DNA from: Spirosoma oryzae
GTDB taxonomy: Bacteria; Bacteroidota; Bacteroidia; Cytophagales; Spirosomataceae
Length of the DNA: 64,000 nt
Direction: 5' to 3'
NCBI RefSeq assembly: GCF_003002825.1
Contig: NZ_PVTE01000010.1
Location: 124,001 to 188,000 of the forward strand
The notes beneath the pieces were generated by a model. That model ran no database searches. It saw only the letters and a list, made by a program, of their open reading frames with translations, and was not told the origin of the DNA. Of this stretch, positions 7,849-15,833 are shown in pieces (position 1 is the first letter of the stretch; every line of letters begins with the position of its first letter). The translations under genes were made by a program, and so were the position numbers.

Positions 7849-8748
7849 ATGGAATCGACAGCGCCAAACGTGGGCTATGCCTGCATCAACCTGAGTCTAC
7901 AGGCTGACAAGATCACGACGAACCGGGGGATGATTCGGAAAACGTTCATGGCCAGGGGAATCGCCTACGCGTCAGAACTGGCCCTGAAAAACGTCACTGA
8001 TCTGCTGAAAATCGTCGACTGGAATCTGGCGAACGGCTTTCGCATCTTTCGAATGTCGTCGGATATGTTTCCGTGGGCATCAGAATATAAACTGGCTGAA
8101 TTGCCGGATTTTCCCGAGATCCGGGCAATACTGGAGGCCATCGGTACACGCCCCATCCGTCTGACCATTCACCCCGGCCCCTTCAATCACCTGGCGGGGC
8201 AGGGGAGCGTACTCGACAATACGATCAAAGACCTTGAATACCAGTCCGAGCTGTTCGACCTGATGGGGCTAACGCCGTCGCACTGGAACAAAATCAACAT
8301 TCACGTGGGCGGTACCTACGGCGACAAAGAGGCTACGCTCATCCGGTTTGCGCAGAATTTTGGCTTGTTATCGGAGAACCTGCGTGCCCGCCTGACGGTC
8401 GAAAACGACGACCGTGTTAGTCTGTACACCGTAGCCGACCTGGTGCCCCTGTCGGAAACGATCGGTGCTCCCATCGTCTTCGACTATTTTCACCATTCGC
8501 TCAATCCCGGTCTGCAAACGGAACAGGAAGCGTTTATGGCCGCCTATAATACCTGGGATGTTCGGCCGGTGTTTCATTTCTCGGATTCGCGGCAGCACAA
8601 CGAAGATACCACGGCCCGGCGCGAAGCCCATGCCGACTGGATTTACTCGCCCGTCAACACATACGGCAAAGAGGTCGACATCATGTACGAGTCGAAGATG
8701 AAGGAATTGTCGCTGCTGCGGCTGCGCGGTGTTGAGGTGACGGTATAG
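7849..8748 (+). CDS. uvsE: UV damage endonuclease UvsE/UVDE
   Basis: TIM-barrel, metal-dependent endonuclease that nicks DNA 5' to UV photoproducts and starts an excision pathway independent of UvrABC. The 299-residue length is normal for bacterial UvsE. Metal-ligand candidates appear in the expected order: His108 in LTIHPGPF, His152 in NIHVGGTYGDKE, Glu185 in LTVENDD, Asp212 and His215/216 in FDYFHHSLN, and further His at 243 and 261. The N-terminal GYACIN and NRGM motifs are also typical. It is monocistronic, with a -7 box 47 nt upstream. Confidence 0.93.
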   Translation: MESTAPNVGYACINLSLQADKITTNRGMIRKTFMARGIAYASELALKNVTDLLKIVDWNLANGFRIFRMSSDMFPWASEYKLAELPDFPEIRAILEAIGTRPIRLTIHPGPFNHLAGQGSVLDNTIKDLEYQSELFDLMGLTPSHWNKINIHVGGTYGDKEATLIRFAQNFGLLSENLRARLTVENDDRVSLYTVADLVPLSETIGAPIVFDYFHHSLNPGLQTEQEAFMAAYNTWDVRPVFHFSDSRQHNEDTTARREAHADWIYSPVNTYGKEVDIMYESKMKELSLLRLRGVEVTV

Positions 8749-8801
8749 AAGCACATACCGAACCGTGTCGACTGCGCCTATACGGACCCGGCTACACGGG
8801 T

Positions 8802-9551
8802 TTATAAAGTCTCCAGCTTCTCTGTAAGGTCAGGAAACGCACTGATGTTGTACCATTCGTCGGTGCCGAGGTTTAGCCATTGACCGGGGGCTTTCGGGCG
8901 CTTGAGTTGCGCCATGTCGGGATCATAGTCGTTGGCAAATACAGCGGTCATAATGTCCTGCAACGCCGTCCAGGGCAGTGAGCGGTTGCGTTCGCGCCGA
9001 TTGCGGATGGTCGTGAAATTGACGTTCCGTTGCGCAAACGAAGCGATCAGCCGCACTTCATGATCTTCAGGGCCGATACGCAGGTATGTCAACTCAAACG
9101 GGCGCTCCCGACCATCGGCTTCGAACGTAGCCTGGGTTAATTCCTGCACCAGATACTGCCAGTTGTCGGTACTACCAGGACCAGTAGCCGCCGGACGGCC
9201 CTGCCGATCGGGGCCGGGGTTTTGCTTCAGGGTCAGCTCCCAGAAATCGTCGTCTTCGTCCAGATCATCCTCCCCGGCTGGCTGAAGTTTTGTCTGTTCG
9301 GCCAGCTTGGCAACGGCCTGTAGCCAGGGTTTCGATAGTCGGCCCGACCAGGTAAAATCATCGTCGCGCGTAAATCCTTCCGCGATCAGTTCGTCGTCCT
9401 CGATATCGTCGCGGTCGGGGTATGTGATCGACAGATCGACCTGTAAAAAGTCGCCGAAGGCCGGCCGCATGTCGAGTGTGTAGAAATAAGCGTAAGGCGC
9501 GGGTAGCGACCGGGCGGTCTGGAAACGAATGCGAAGATTGGTAAATGACAT
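8802..9551 (-). CDS. Hypothetical acidic protein, 249 residues
   Basis: I do not recognise a domain. The protein is soluble, has no signal peptide or membrane helix, and is strongly acidic in the middle (DDLDEDDDFWELTL, about residues 94-107). It contains many Trp/Tyr residues near the C-terminus (PGQWLNLGTDEWYNISAF). A -7 box lies 20 nt upstream, overlapping the end of menE, so the gene probably has its own promoter although it follows menE on the same strand with a 24-bp gap. Confidence 0.65.
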   Translation of the reverse strand: MSFTNLRIRFQTARSLPAPYAYFYTLDMRPAFGDFLQVDLSITYPDRDDIEDDELIAEGFTRDDDFTWSGRLSKPWLQAVAKLAEQTKLQPAGEDDLDEDDDFWELTLKQNPGPDRQGRPAATGPGSTDNWQYLVQELTQATFEADGRERPFELTYLRIGPEDHEVRLIASFAQRNVNFTTIRNRRERNRSLPWTALQDIMTAVFANDYDPDMAQLKRPKAPGQWLNLGTDEWYNISAFPDLTEKLETL

Positions 9552-9570
9552 AGCGTAAGAGTCGGCCGCG

Positions 9571-9578
9571 CAAAATTA
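9571..9578 (-). promoter_or_regulatory. -7 box for the acidic hypothetical gene
   Basis: The minus strand reads TAATTTTG, an exact TAnnTTTG match, 20 nt upstream of the start codon at 9551. It overlaps the menE stop codon. Confidence 0.5.
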
Positions 9579-10631
9579 GCGGATTTGGTCGATTGTCGCC
9601 CGTCGATCGATCTTGCCGGTGGGTGTTTCGCTGAATACGTCGACGGAATGCCAGGCTTTCGGCACGGAATACGGACCGAGTGCAGTACGAACAATCTGTT
9701 GAATCGTCGTCCATTGGGGCTCCGTCAGCGATGATCCTTCCAGCACGAGTACGACGCGTTGTCCCAGCCGGTCGTCGGGTAAGCCGGCGATAAACAGTCG
9801 GGGGCTGCGGTTGTGTTCGGCAAGGTAGGTCTGAATAAGCCGCTCAACAGGCTCGGGCTGCACCTTGACGCCCCCGCTGTTGATGACACTGTCGGCCCGG
9901 CCCAGCAGTCGGAACTGCGTCGCATCCCGTAAGTCAACGACATCGTTGGTCTGCACGCGTTCGAAGTTGGTGGCGGCTGACGTAATGTGCAGGCAACCCC
10001 GTTCATCGGTGCCTAAATCGACACCGGGCAGTGCTGTAAACAGGTCGGATACGGTCGGACCATTAAGTCGGTGGAGGGCGATGTGCGAAACCGTTTCCGT
10101 CATGCCGTAGGTCGCGTAGACCGGCGCGGTGATCGACTGAATAAGCCCTTCGAGTGCCGGGCTGGTAGCGGCTCCGCCTACCAGAATGGCTTTCATCCCG
10201 TCCAGAACAGCCTTTTTTTCAGGCGTTTCGGTCAGGATCGTTTGCAGTTGCAGAGGAACAAGGGCGGTGAACGCGAATGACTTACCCACCACTTCCGGGC
10301 GGATAAGCGGATTGCTGACCGGCTCAACAACCGTCATCGGTAGCGCCAGTTCCAGCCCCCGCACGAGCATCATCGTTCCGGCAATGTACCGCGTGTTCAG
10401 GCAGACCAGCGCCGAATCCCCCGCCTGCAATCCCAGTGCCTGCCCGGTCAGCTGTGCGCTGGCCCGCATCTGAGCACGGGTCAGCTCGATGGGTTTTGGC
10501 GTACCCGTCGAGCCGGAGGTGTGCAGCGTGAATGTTTCCTGGCCGCTCTGCCAGGCCCGGCAAAACTGCTGGGTGTGCGCTTCGTAATCGGTCTGCGCCG
10601 GTGGAAAGGGGCGGTCGGGTAAAAGAAGCAT
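9576..10631 (-). CDS. menE: o-Succinylbenzoate--CoA ligase
   Basis: Acyl-adenylate-forming enzyme that activates o-succinylbenzoate with ATP and CoA in menaquinone biosynthesis; MenB, encoded about 1.2 kb away, uses the product. The ANL motifs are clear: TSGSTGTPK (residues 38-46), YGMTETVSH (175-183), GRADSVI (244-250) and the catalytic Lys340 in TPTGKIDRR. At 351 residues it lacks the N-terminal lobe portion of longer ligases, as is usual for Bacteroidota MenE. A 14-bp tandem repeat sits just upstream of the start codon. An alternative is another short acyl-CoA synthetase, but the nearby menB favours MenE. Confidence 0.85.
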   Translation of the reverse strand: MLLLPDRPFPPAQTDYEAHTQQFCRAWQSGQETFTLHTSGSTGTPKPIELTRAQMRASAQLTGQALGLQAGDSALVCLNTRYIAGTMMLVRGLELALPMTVVEPVSNPLIRPEVVGKSFAFTALVPLQLQTILTETPEKKAVLDGMKAILVGGAATSPALEGLIQSITAPVYATYGMTETVSHIALHRLNGPTVSDLFTALPGVDLGTDERGCLHITSAATNFERVQTNDVVDLRDATQFRLLGRADSVINSGGVKVQPEPVERLIQTYLAEHNRSPRLFIAGLPDDRLGQRVVLVLEGSSLTEPQWTTIQQIVRTALGPYSVPKAWHSVDVFSETPTGKIDRRATIDQIR

Positions 10632-10642
10632 GGACTACAAAT

Positions 10643-10712
10643 ACGATGACCGGGTCACGATGACCGGGTCACGATGACCGGGTCACGATGACCAGGTCGC
10701 GGTGATCGGGTC
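10643..10712. repeat. Five 14-bp tandem repeats between menE and the Rieske-like gene
   Basis: Exactly five head-to-tail 14-bp units of ACGATGACCGGGTC (10643-10712). The first three are identical, the fourth has one change, the last several. Each unit contains the small imperfect palindrome TGACCGGGTCA. The array fills nearly the whole gap between the Rieske-like stop codon and the menE start codon on the same strand, so it lies in the menE leader. The length, 2 x 7, recalls the heptamer elements elsewhere in the window. Confidence 0.9.
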
Positions 10713-10722
10713 ACCTAATCGA

Positions 10723-11178
10723 TTACTGAGGAGTTATCTGCAAGACACCGGCGCTCGGGCTGGACACGTTGTATACCTTGAGTGGAACCGTAGCCGGACC
10801 GCTGATAACCCTGCCGCTCAGGTTATACCGCGACAGATCGAGCGGGCAGTAAAACTGATTTTCGGCAGCCCGAAAGACTAGCGCCGTGTTGTCGTGGGTG
10901 CAGCGACCACTGACGGCTACGTACTGATCGGCATTGGTATGGGCCACGACGATGTTGTTGGTCAACACATAGCCCCCTTTCTGCATCAGCCCCTGATTGA
11001 CTTTATCGGTCAGATTCAGCGTCATTACGTCGGATTGGGGGTCGGGGGCGGCTTCGTTGCCGGAACAGCCCGAGGTGTTACCGGAGAAAAGCAGCGTTGT
11101 GAAGGCTGCGCCCAGCACGTGAAAAAACGACTGCCGGGAGAGGAGCGGCTGGTTCGATGGGGTAGAAGCGGTTTCCAT
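10723..11178 (-). CDS. Rieske-like lipoprotein with altered cluster motif
   Basis: A 151-residue predicted lipoprotein: an SRQ-containing N-terminus, a hydrophobic segment (about 19-33) and Cys38 after NTSG. Residues 60-150 follow the Rieske fold. The first cluster motif is C93-T-H95, but the second reads C111-P-L-D114 where the family has C-P-x-H, so one histidine ligand is replaced by Asp. The following LSRYNLSGRVISGPA segment matches the GSxF...GxxxxGPA part of Rieske proteins. Either the cluster has a non-standard ligand, or the fold no longer carries iron. The ATG at 11178 is preferred to an upstream start that adds a non-conserved segment. It is upstream of menE on the same strand and may be co-transcribed. 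Confidence 0.7.
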   Translation of the reverse strand: METASTPSNQPLLSRQSFFHVLGAAFTTLLFSGNTSGCSGNEAAPDPQSDVMTLNLTDKVNQGLMQKGGYVLTNNIVVAHTNADQYVAVSGRCTHDNTALVFRAAENQFYCPLDLSRYNLSGRVISGPATVPLKVYNVSSPSAGVLQITPQ

Positions 11179-11188
11179 AGGTTTGTCG

Positions 11189-11196
11189 TACTTTTG
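11189..11196 (+). promoter_or_regulatory. -7 box upstream of the DUF2452 gene
   Basis: TACTTTTG, an exact TAnnTTTG match, 94 nt upstream of the start at 11290; the divergent Rieske-like gene starts 11 nt to the left. No convincing -33 element. Confidence 0.45.
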
Positions 11197-11289
11197 CCGA
11201 AATAGCGGATATAGTGTCGTAAAGATGCTTTTTTTTATCAACAAACGCTGGAGAAACAAAGCCATTCATCCGGCGGTTTGCTAATACGT

Positions 11290-11748
11290 ATGGAAGAAGC
11301 AAAAGTTGTTGTCAATCCAATCTCGCCCGACAAGGTAGCCGCGTCGCCGGGCTTGCTCGAATACGCCCACACGGCGGGCGGTGCCGTCATTCGGCCCGAA
11401 GATAAAGGTAAGATCACCGGTCGGGCCGTTGCCGCCATGCGCGAACAGACCGACATGCAGCTCAGTCAGCTCTATAAGCAGATGCAGCTGCTGGCCGAGC
11501 AGGCGACCGCCATTCGGCACCGGGTCGAAATTTCCGAGCGTATTTACGCGGCACAGATGAGTTTCGAACCGGTAGTCGGACACACGTATCACTTTTACCA
11601 GCGCAAAAATGGTACCGATCTGCTGTCGATGGTTGGCCCGACGGAGTGGGGGCGTACCTTCCCTTTCGAGTGTTGCCTGGCTACCGTCCGCATGATGGCC
11701 GACCACACCTGGGACGTACAGTATCACGATGTTTCATATTCTGAATGA
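11290..11748 (+). CDS. DUF2452 family protein
   Basis: A 152-residue soluble protein of the DUF2452 type, common in Bacteroidota and without known function. The N-terminal third (GLLEYAHTAGGAVIRPEDKGKI) leads to a helical segment, MQLSQLYKQMQLLAEQA. The conserved C-terminal block has FEPVVGHTYHFYQRKNG, LLSMVGPTEWG and MADHTWDVQY. The ATG at 11290 is preferred to a TTG 12 nt upstream. The stop codon lies inside the first octamer of a palindromic repeat, so the last codon is shared with that element. menB follows downstream on the same strand. Confidence 0.8.
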   Translation: MEEAKVVVNPISPDKVAASPGLLEYAHTAGGAVIRPEDKGKITGRAVAAMREQTDMQLSQLYKQMQLLAEQATAIRHRVEISERIYAAQMSFEPVVGHTYHFYQRKNGTDLLSMVGPTEWGRTFPFECCLATVRMMADHTWDVQYHDVSYSE

Positions 11749-11840
11749 TAGAATGAATAAGTGACAGAATGATTGAATGGTCTGCACCTGTCGACTCATT
11801 TACTTATTCTGTCATTCAGTCATTCCACCACTCAATCACT
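11741..11840. repeat. Octamer-word element C between DUF2452 gene and menB
   Basis: The left arm is five 8-bp words in register (CTGAATGA, TAGAATGA, ATAAGTGA, CAGAATGA, TTGAATGG; 11741-11780). The right arm is the complementary type (TCATTTAC, TTATTCTG, TCATTCAG, TCATTCCA, CCACTCAA; 11796-11835). Pairing is imperfect because the words are slipped against each other. The first word contains the TGA stop of the DUF2452 gene (11746-11748), and the right arm ends 7 nt before the menB ATG. Confidence 0.85.
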
Positions 11841-11847
11841 ACTAGCC

Positions 11848-12672
11848 ATGACAAGCAATTACCCTTGGGAGACTATTAAGGAGTATCAGGAAATCCTGTT
11901 TACGTATTACGACGGGATTGCCAAAATAAGCATCAACCGGCCGCACAAGCGCAACGCGTTCACTCCGCAGACGGTGAAGGAGATGTCGGAAGCGATGGAA
12001 ATTGCCCGGCAGGACGAGCGTGTGGGCGTGGTTATTCTGACCGGCGAGGGGGGCGAAGCGTTCTGCTCCGGGGGCGATCAGTCGATTCGGGGACATGGTG
12101 GTTACGTCGGCGAAGACAAAGTGCCGCGTCTGAATGTGCTCGATCTGCAAATGCAGATTCGCCGGATTCCCAAGCCTGTTGTGGCGATGGTGGCGGGCTA
12201 TGCGATCGGGGGCGGTCACGTACTGCACGTCGTCTGTGACCTGAGCATTGCCGCCGAAAACGCCCGCTTCGGCCAGACCGGCCCGAAAGTCGGCTCGTTC
12301 GACGGTGGGTTCGGTGCTTCGTATCTGGCGCGGGTCGTAGGGCAGAAGAAAGCCCGCGAAATCTGGTTCCTCTGCGATCAGTACGACGCGCAGGAAGCCC
12401 TCGATATGGGACTGGTCAACAAGGTTGTGCCGCTTGATAAGCTGGAAGAAACGACTATAGCCTGGTGCCGGAAGATGCTCGAAAAAAGCCCGATTGCGCT
12501 GCGGATGCTCAAGGCATCGTTCAATGCCGAACTCGACGGACAGGCGGGTATTCAGCAGCTGGCCGGCGATGCAACGTTGCTCTATTACCTGTCGGAAGAA
12601 GCGAAAGAAGGGAAAGACGCCTTTCTGGAAAAGCGCAAGCCCGACTTCAGCAAGTTTCCCAAGTTCCCGTAA
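11848..12672 (+). CDS. menB: 1,4-Dihydroxy-2-naphthoyl-CoA synthase
   Basis: Crotonase-fold enzyme that closes o-succinylbenzoyl-CoA to 1,4-dihydroxy-2-naphthoyl-CoA in menaquinone synthesis, directly after the MenE step. The protein has 274 residues. Diagnostic segments are [10 protein letters not shown] (29-38), the oxyanion motif CSGGDQ (73-78), [12 protein letters not shown] (121-132) and [13 protein letters not shown] (142-154), the last being nearly invariant in MenB. The [12 protein letters not shown] block also fits. The ATG at 11848 is chosen because the N-terminus then aligns with the family; upstream codons fall in the repeat element. A large nested palindrome follows the gene. Confidence 0.95.
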   Translation: MTSNYPWETIKEYQEILFTYYDGIAKISINRPHKRNAFTPQTVKEMSEAMEIARQDERVGVVILTGEGGEAFCSGGDQSIRGHGGYVGEDKVPRLNVLDLQMQIRRIPKPVVAMVAGYAIGGGHVLHVVCDLSIAAENARFGQTGPKVGSFDGGFGASYLARVVGQKKAREIWFLCDQYDAQEALDMGLVNKVVPLDKLEETTIAWCRKMLEKSPIALRMLKASFNAELDGQAGIQQLAGDATLLYYLSEEAKEGKDAFLEKRKPDFSKFPKFP

Positions 12673-12777
12673 GGTTTCATAAGCCACGGCTACAACTGGC
12701 CATAACCCTTCCCTAACGGGCTGTTTGTGTAGGGGTGTTGCGCAGGTGAGTCTGCGACGCTGTTTACATGCCTTTTT

Positions 12778-13011
12778 TACCCCTAAATCCCCTGAAGGGG
12801 ACTTTGATCATACATAGACAAAGTCCCCTTCAGGGCAGGGCTGTTAAGTTCTTGATTGAATGCTGGTATTGGCCAAATTTCCTTCGGCTAAACCACCCCC
12901 CAGCCCCCTAAATGGGGAGCCGTTCATCCGCAGAATGCTCCCCCTTTAGGGGGCTGGGGGGTGGGGCTACCCAGAACTTAACGGCCCTGCCCTTCAGGGG
13001 ATTTAGGGGTA
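12778..13011. repeat. Three-tier nested palindrome (MITE-like), 234 bp
   Basis: The outer arms are a perfect 21-bp inverted repeat, 12778-12798 with 12991-13011. A second tier pairs 12833-12851 with 12973-12991 at 18 of 19 positions. The inner tier pairs 12891-12920 with 12937-12966 at about 27 of 30, with a 16-nt loop. The left half also contains its own hairpin (12791-12834). It occupies most of the 433-bp gap between menB and the DUF2071 gene. No coding capacity and no obvious target-site duplication were seen. It may be a non-autonomous mobile element or stacked insertions. Confidence 0.88.
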
Positions 13012-13105
13012 GAAAGATCCCACATGTTCAGCCAATTAATTAGCTAACACCAACAAAAAGCCCTACACGAGTAGCCCTGGGGGCATCGGTTCAGACACAA
13101 TTACA

Positions 13106-13828
13106 ATGGCGTTCACGTTTTTATCTGCCGACTGGTGCAACCTGATCTTCGCTAACTACCCGATCGATCGGGCGGTGCTGCAACCGCTTGTGCCGCACGG
13201 AACCGAACTCGACGACTATAATGGCGTCTGTTTCGGTAGTCTGGTTGGGTTCAACTTCGAGAAGGTACGGATGCTGGGTGAGGTACCGGTGCCGTTCCAT
13301 ACCGAATTTGAAGAGTTTAACCTTCGTTTCTACGTCCGACGCAAAACGGAGAAGGGCTGGCAGCGGGGTGTCGTGTTTGTTAAGGAAATCGTGCCGAAAC
13401 CGGCAATCGTATGGGTTGCGCGAACGCTCTACGGCGAACCGTACGAAACCCGACCCATGCGCCACACCTGGCAATTCCGCGATGATAGTCAGCACATTCG
13501 CTACGAATGGAAGGTAGGCGACGACTGGAATTACATCGATGTTGAGGCTAGTCGGGCGGGGGAACAGGCGCAGCCGGGTAGCGAAGAATGGTTTATTACC
13601 GAAAATTACTGGGGCTATACCGCACGCGGAGCGAAGCATACGTCGGAATTCGAAGTCGTTCACGACCGCTGGAAAATTTATCCCGTCAGCCAGTTTGACG
13701 TACGTTGCGACGTGGCCCAGTTATACGGCTCCCAATTTGCGCCCTTCTTTACGGGACCGCCAAGCAGCGTGTTTCTGGCCGATGGCGCGCCGGTAACGAT
13801 TCGTTCAGGGCAGGAGATAAAAGCGTAG
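13106..13828 (+). CDS. DUF2071 (YqjF-like) family protein
   Basis: A 240-residue soluble protein matching the DUF2071/YqjF plan of an acetoacetate-decarboxylase-like beta-cone. The N-terminal WCNLIFANYPIDRAVLQPLVPHGTELD is followed by a GSLVGFNF segment. Conserved central segments are FEEFNLRFYVRR and RGVVFVKEIVPKPAIVWVAR. The C-terminal FITENYWGYTARGAKHTSEFEVVH is typical. No catalytic role is established for the family. It stands alone, with a terminator hairpin after the stop and the nested palindrome upstream. Confidence 0.85.
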   Translation: MAFTFLSADWCNLIFANYPIDRAVLQPLVPHGTELDDYNGVCFGSLVGFNFEKVRMLGEVPVPFHTEFEEFNLRFYVRRKTEKGWQRGVVFVKEIVPKPAIVWVARTLYGEPYETRPMRHTWQFRDDSQHIRYEWKVGDDWNYIDVEASRAGEQAQPGSEEWFITENYWGYTARGAKHTSEFEVVHDRWKIYPVSQFDVRCDVAQLYGSQFAPFFTGPPSSVFLADGAPVTIRSGQEIKA

Positions 13829-13851
13829 CCGCGAAATCTAGTGCCAAAACG

Positions 13852-13887
13852 AGAAGGGGGAACCAGATCTGGCTCCCCCTTCTCATT
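13852..13887. terminator. Terminator between the DUF2071 gene and the TIG lipoprotein gene
   Basis: A 16-bp stem with one mismatch centred on AGATCT, with GGGGG/CCCCC in the stem and a T-rich 3' side. It lies between two convergent genes and probably serves both. Confidence 0.8.
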
Positions 13888-13904
13888 TTGCTGACAAAAA
13901 CAGC

Positions 13905-15578
13905 CTATCGGTCGTAGTCGACGGCCTGCGGATTGTAATTCGTCCAGTTGGTGGCCCAGTTGTCGGTGCCGAAGGCTCCGCGATAGGTTACCGCAGTGAA
14001 GAAACTGTTGAGTCGGTTGCCGCTTACCGCGTCGCTCAGCAAGGGCGAACCTGACTGGGGCAGGAAGGCCGGTGACGTCAGCGTAAAGTTGCTGCCATTC
14101 AGCAGTAGCGCTGCCAGGTTGTTCGATGGGACGATCTGGTTGTTCCGTCCTACCGTCTGAACATACTGCGACACCTGATCGCTGGTGACGGCTCCACCAC
14201 CCACCACCGGCGATAGGGTGTTCGCCAGTACAACCCCGCGCAGATCGACTGTGCCACTGGTCAGGCTGCTGGGGCCGGTAGTCGACTCGATATGAACGCC
14301 TTCCGGATAGCCGTAGAACAGCGAGTTATAGACCGCAATGGCGCTGTTCCGCCGGACAAACAAACCAGCGCGCGCGTTACCTGTCGTCGGCGTTGTGTTG
14401 TAGGCGAAACTGCTGATGTTGGCAAAGACCGGTACGTTTTGCGCCTGGCCGTTGATTGGCGTAACCAGCGATACGTCGGTGTCGGCCGTTTCGTAGTTCT
14501 CGACTTCCAGTCCGTTCGAACCCGATGCGTCGAACACGCTTGGGTCGCGCAGAGCCGCAGCAAACTGTACGTTCCCCGTATACCCCCAGTCGACCGTCCA
14601 GTCGTCGTCGGTGGTGCGGAAGGCCATCAGATTCTTCGCGTTGACCGTACCGCCAAACCAGCTGTACGCATCGCCACCGCTGTTCGATACCTGGATGTGA
14701 TCGATGGTTGTGCCCGTGCCTACGCCGATGAACGATAGCCCGGCCAGCCGAACGGCCGTGTTGCCCGCCATCGGTGCACCCGCGTATTCAATTCGGACGT
14801 ACTGCATCGCACCCGAATTACTGGCGGGTTCGCCGTAGGTTTCTACCGTACCGCGAATGCCCCGTGGGTTCGCGGTCGTACCGGCCCGGTTAACCGGTGA
14901 CCGACCGATCAGCACCACGCCACCCCAGTCGCCTGTCGCCCGCTGACCGGCGGTTTTTGCTGAGGTGAAGACAATTGGCTGGCTGGCTGTACCCCGGGCG
15001 TTGATAAAGCCCCCGCGCTCGATCACCAGCGCGCCGGGCATGTTCGCTCCTGACGGGTCGGCGTCGGCACTGGCTCCGCGAATAACGGTTCCCGCCGGAA
15101 TCGTCAGCGTGTAGGTCTGTGGCACATACACGATACCCCGCAACAGGTACACCGTGTCGCGGCTGAGCGTGCGGCTGCTGAAGATCGTTCCCTGCAAGGT
15201 AACAACTGGTTTGACGGATGGTAAGGTTACCGTCAGCGACGTCTGGCTCTGGGCCGTCTGACCACCTGCCGATACACTGACCGGACCGGTAGTGGCGCTG
15301 GTGGGAACTGTCACGACCAGGCGGGTCGACGAGGCCGACACGATTGTGGCCGGGACGCCCCCAATCGTGATCGTGTTGCTGGCCGGGTCGGAACTGAAGT
15401 TGGTACCCGTGATGGCAATGGTACTACCGACCGGCGCTGACGTTGGATCGATGCTACTGATCGTTACCGTCGTCGGTGTGGGGTTGACGACTGGGTTGGG
15501 GTCTTTGCAACTGACGATAAGTCCCGCCAGACCGATGAATAGGGACAGCAGGAGTAGCCTGCAATTGGTTGGTTTCAT
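13905..15578 (-). CDS. IPT/TIG-domain surface lipoprotein with beta-helix-like region
   Basis: A 557-residue lipoprotein: signal residues 1-23, lipobox IVSC with Cys24, then a Pro/Thr/Asn-rich linker. An IPT/TIG immunoglobulin-like domain follows (about 38-117; ISSIDPTSAPVGSTIAITGTNF is diagnostic). Residues about 130-540 form a repetitive, Gly-rich region (GALVIERGGFINARGTASQPIVFTSAK, DWGGVVLIGR, MQYVRIEYAGAP) seen in Bacteroidota surface proteins with right-handed parallel beta-helix repeats. The likely location is the outer membrane surface or periplasm; ligand and function are unknown. It is next to, but separate from, the exopolysaccharide cluster. Confidence 0.8.
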   Translation of the reverse strand: MKPTNCRLLLLSLFIGLAGLIVSCKDPNPVVNPTPTTVTISSIDPTSAPVGSTIAITGTNFSSDPASNTITIGGVPATIVSASSTRLVVTVPTSATTGPVSVSAGGQTAQSQTSLTVTLPSVKPVVTLQGTIFSSRTLSRDTVYLLRGIVYVPQTYTLTIPAGTVIRGASADADPSGANMPGALVIERGGFINARGTASQPIVFTSAKTAGQRATGDWGGVVLIGRSPVNRAGTTANPRGIRGTVETYGEPASNSGAMQYVRIEYAGAPMAGNTAVRLAGLSFIGVGTGTTIDHIQVSNSGGDAYSWFGGTVNAKNLMAFRTTDDDWTVDWGYTGNVQFAAALRDPSVFDASGSNGLEVENYETADTDVSLVTPINGQAQNVPVFANISSFAYNTTPTTGNARAGLFVRRNSAIAVYNSLFYGYPEGVHIESTTGPSSLTSGTVDLRGVVLANTLSPVVGGGAVTSDQVSQYVQTVGRNNQIVPSNNLAALLLNGSNFTLTSPAFLPQSGSPLLSDAVSGNRLNSFFTAVTYRGAFGTDNWATNWTNYNPQAVDYDR

Positions 15579-15833
15579 ATGCGTAATTGGTTAGTGGATA
15601 TACAAAGCCGTGAACAAGGGGTAGACAAAACCCGGTAGGCGTTCGGCTGCGGATTGACGTGGCTGATGGATCAGCGGTGCATTGTCGGGGTTGGTAGCGA
15701 ATCGGTTTGTTCCTGTGTCATCGTCCCCGCTTCAGTCATAACGGAGAAAGGGCAACGACACGGGCGTTAACTTGTATGTGTGGGTACGGACCGGTCAGCG
15801 TCAAATCGACAGGGCAGGGCCTTTTCGACTTGC

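Noticed and set aside
12778-13011. Nested palindrome considered as an insertion sequence or tRNA-linked attachment site
   Set aside because: No transposase or integrase frame, no tRNA gene nearby and no clear direct repeats at the edges.
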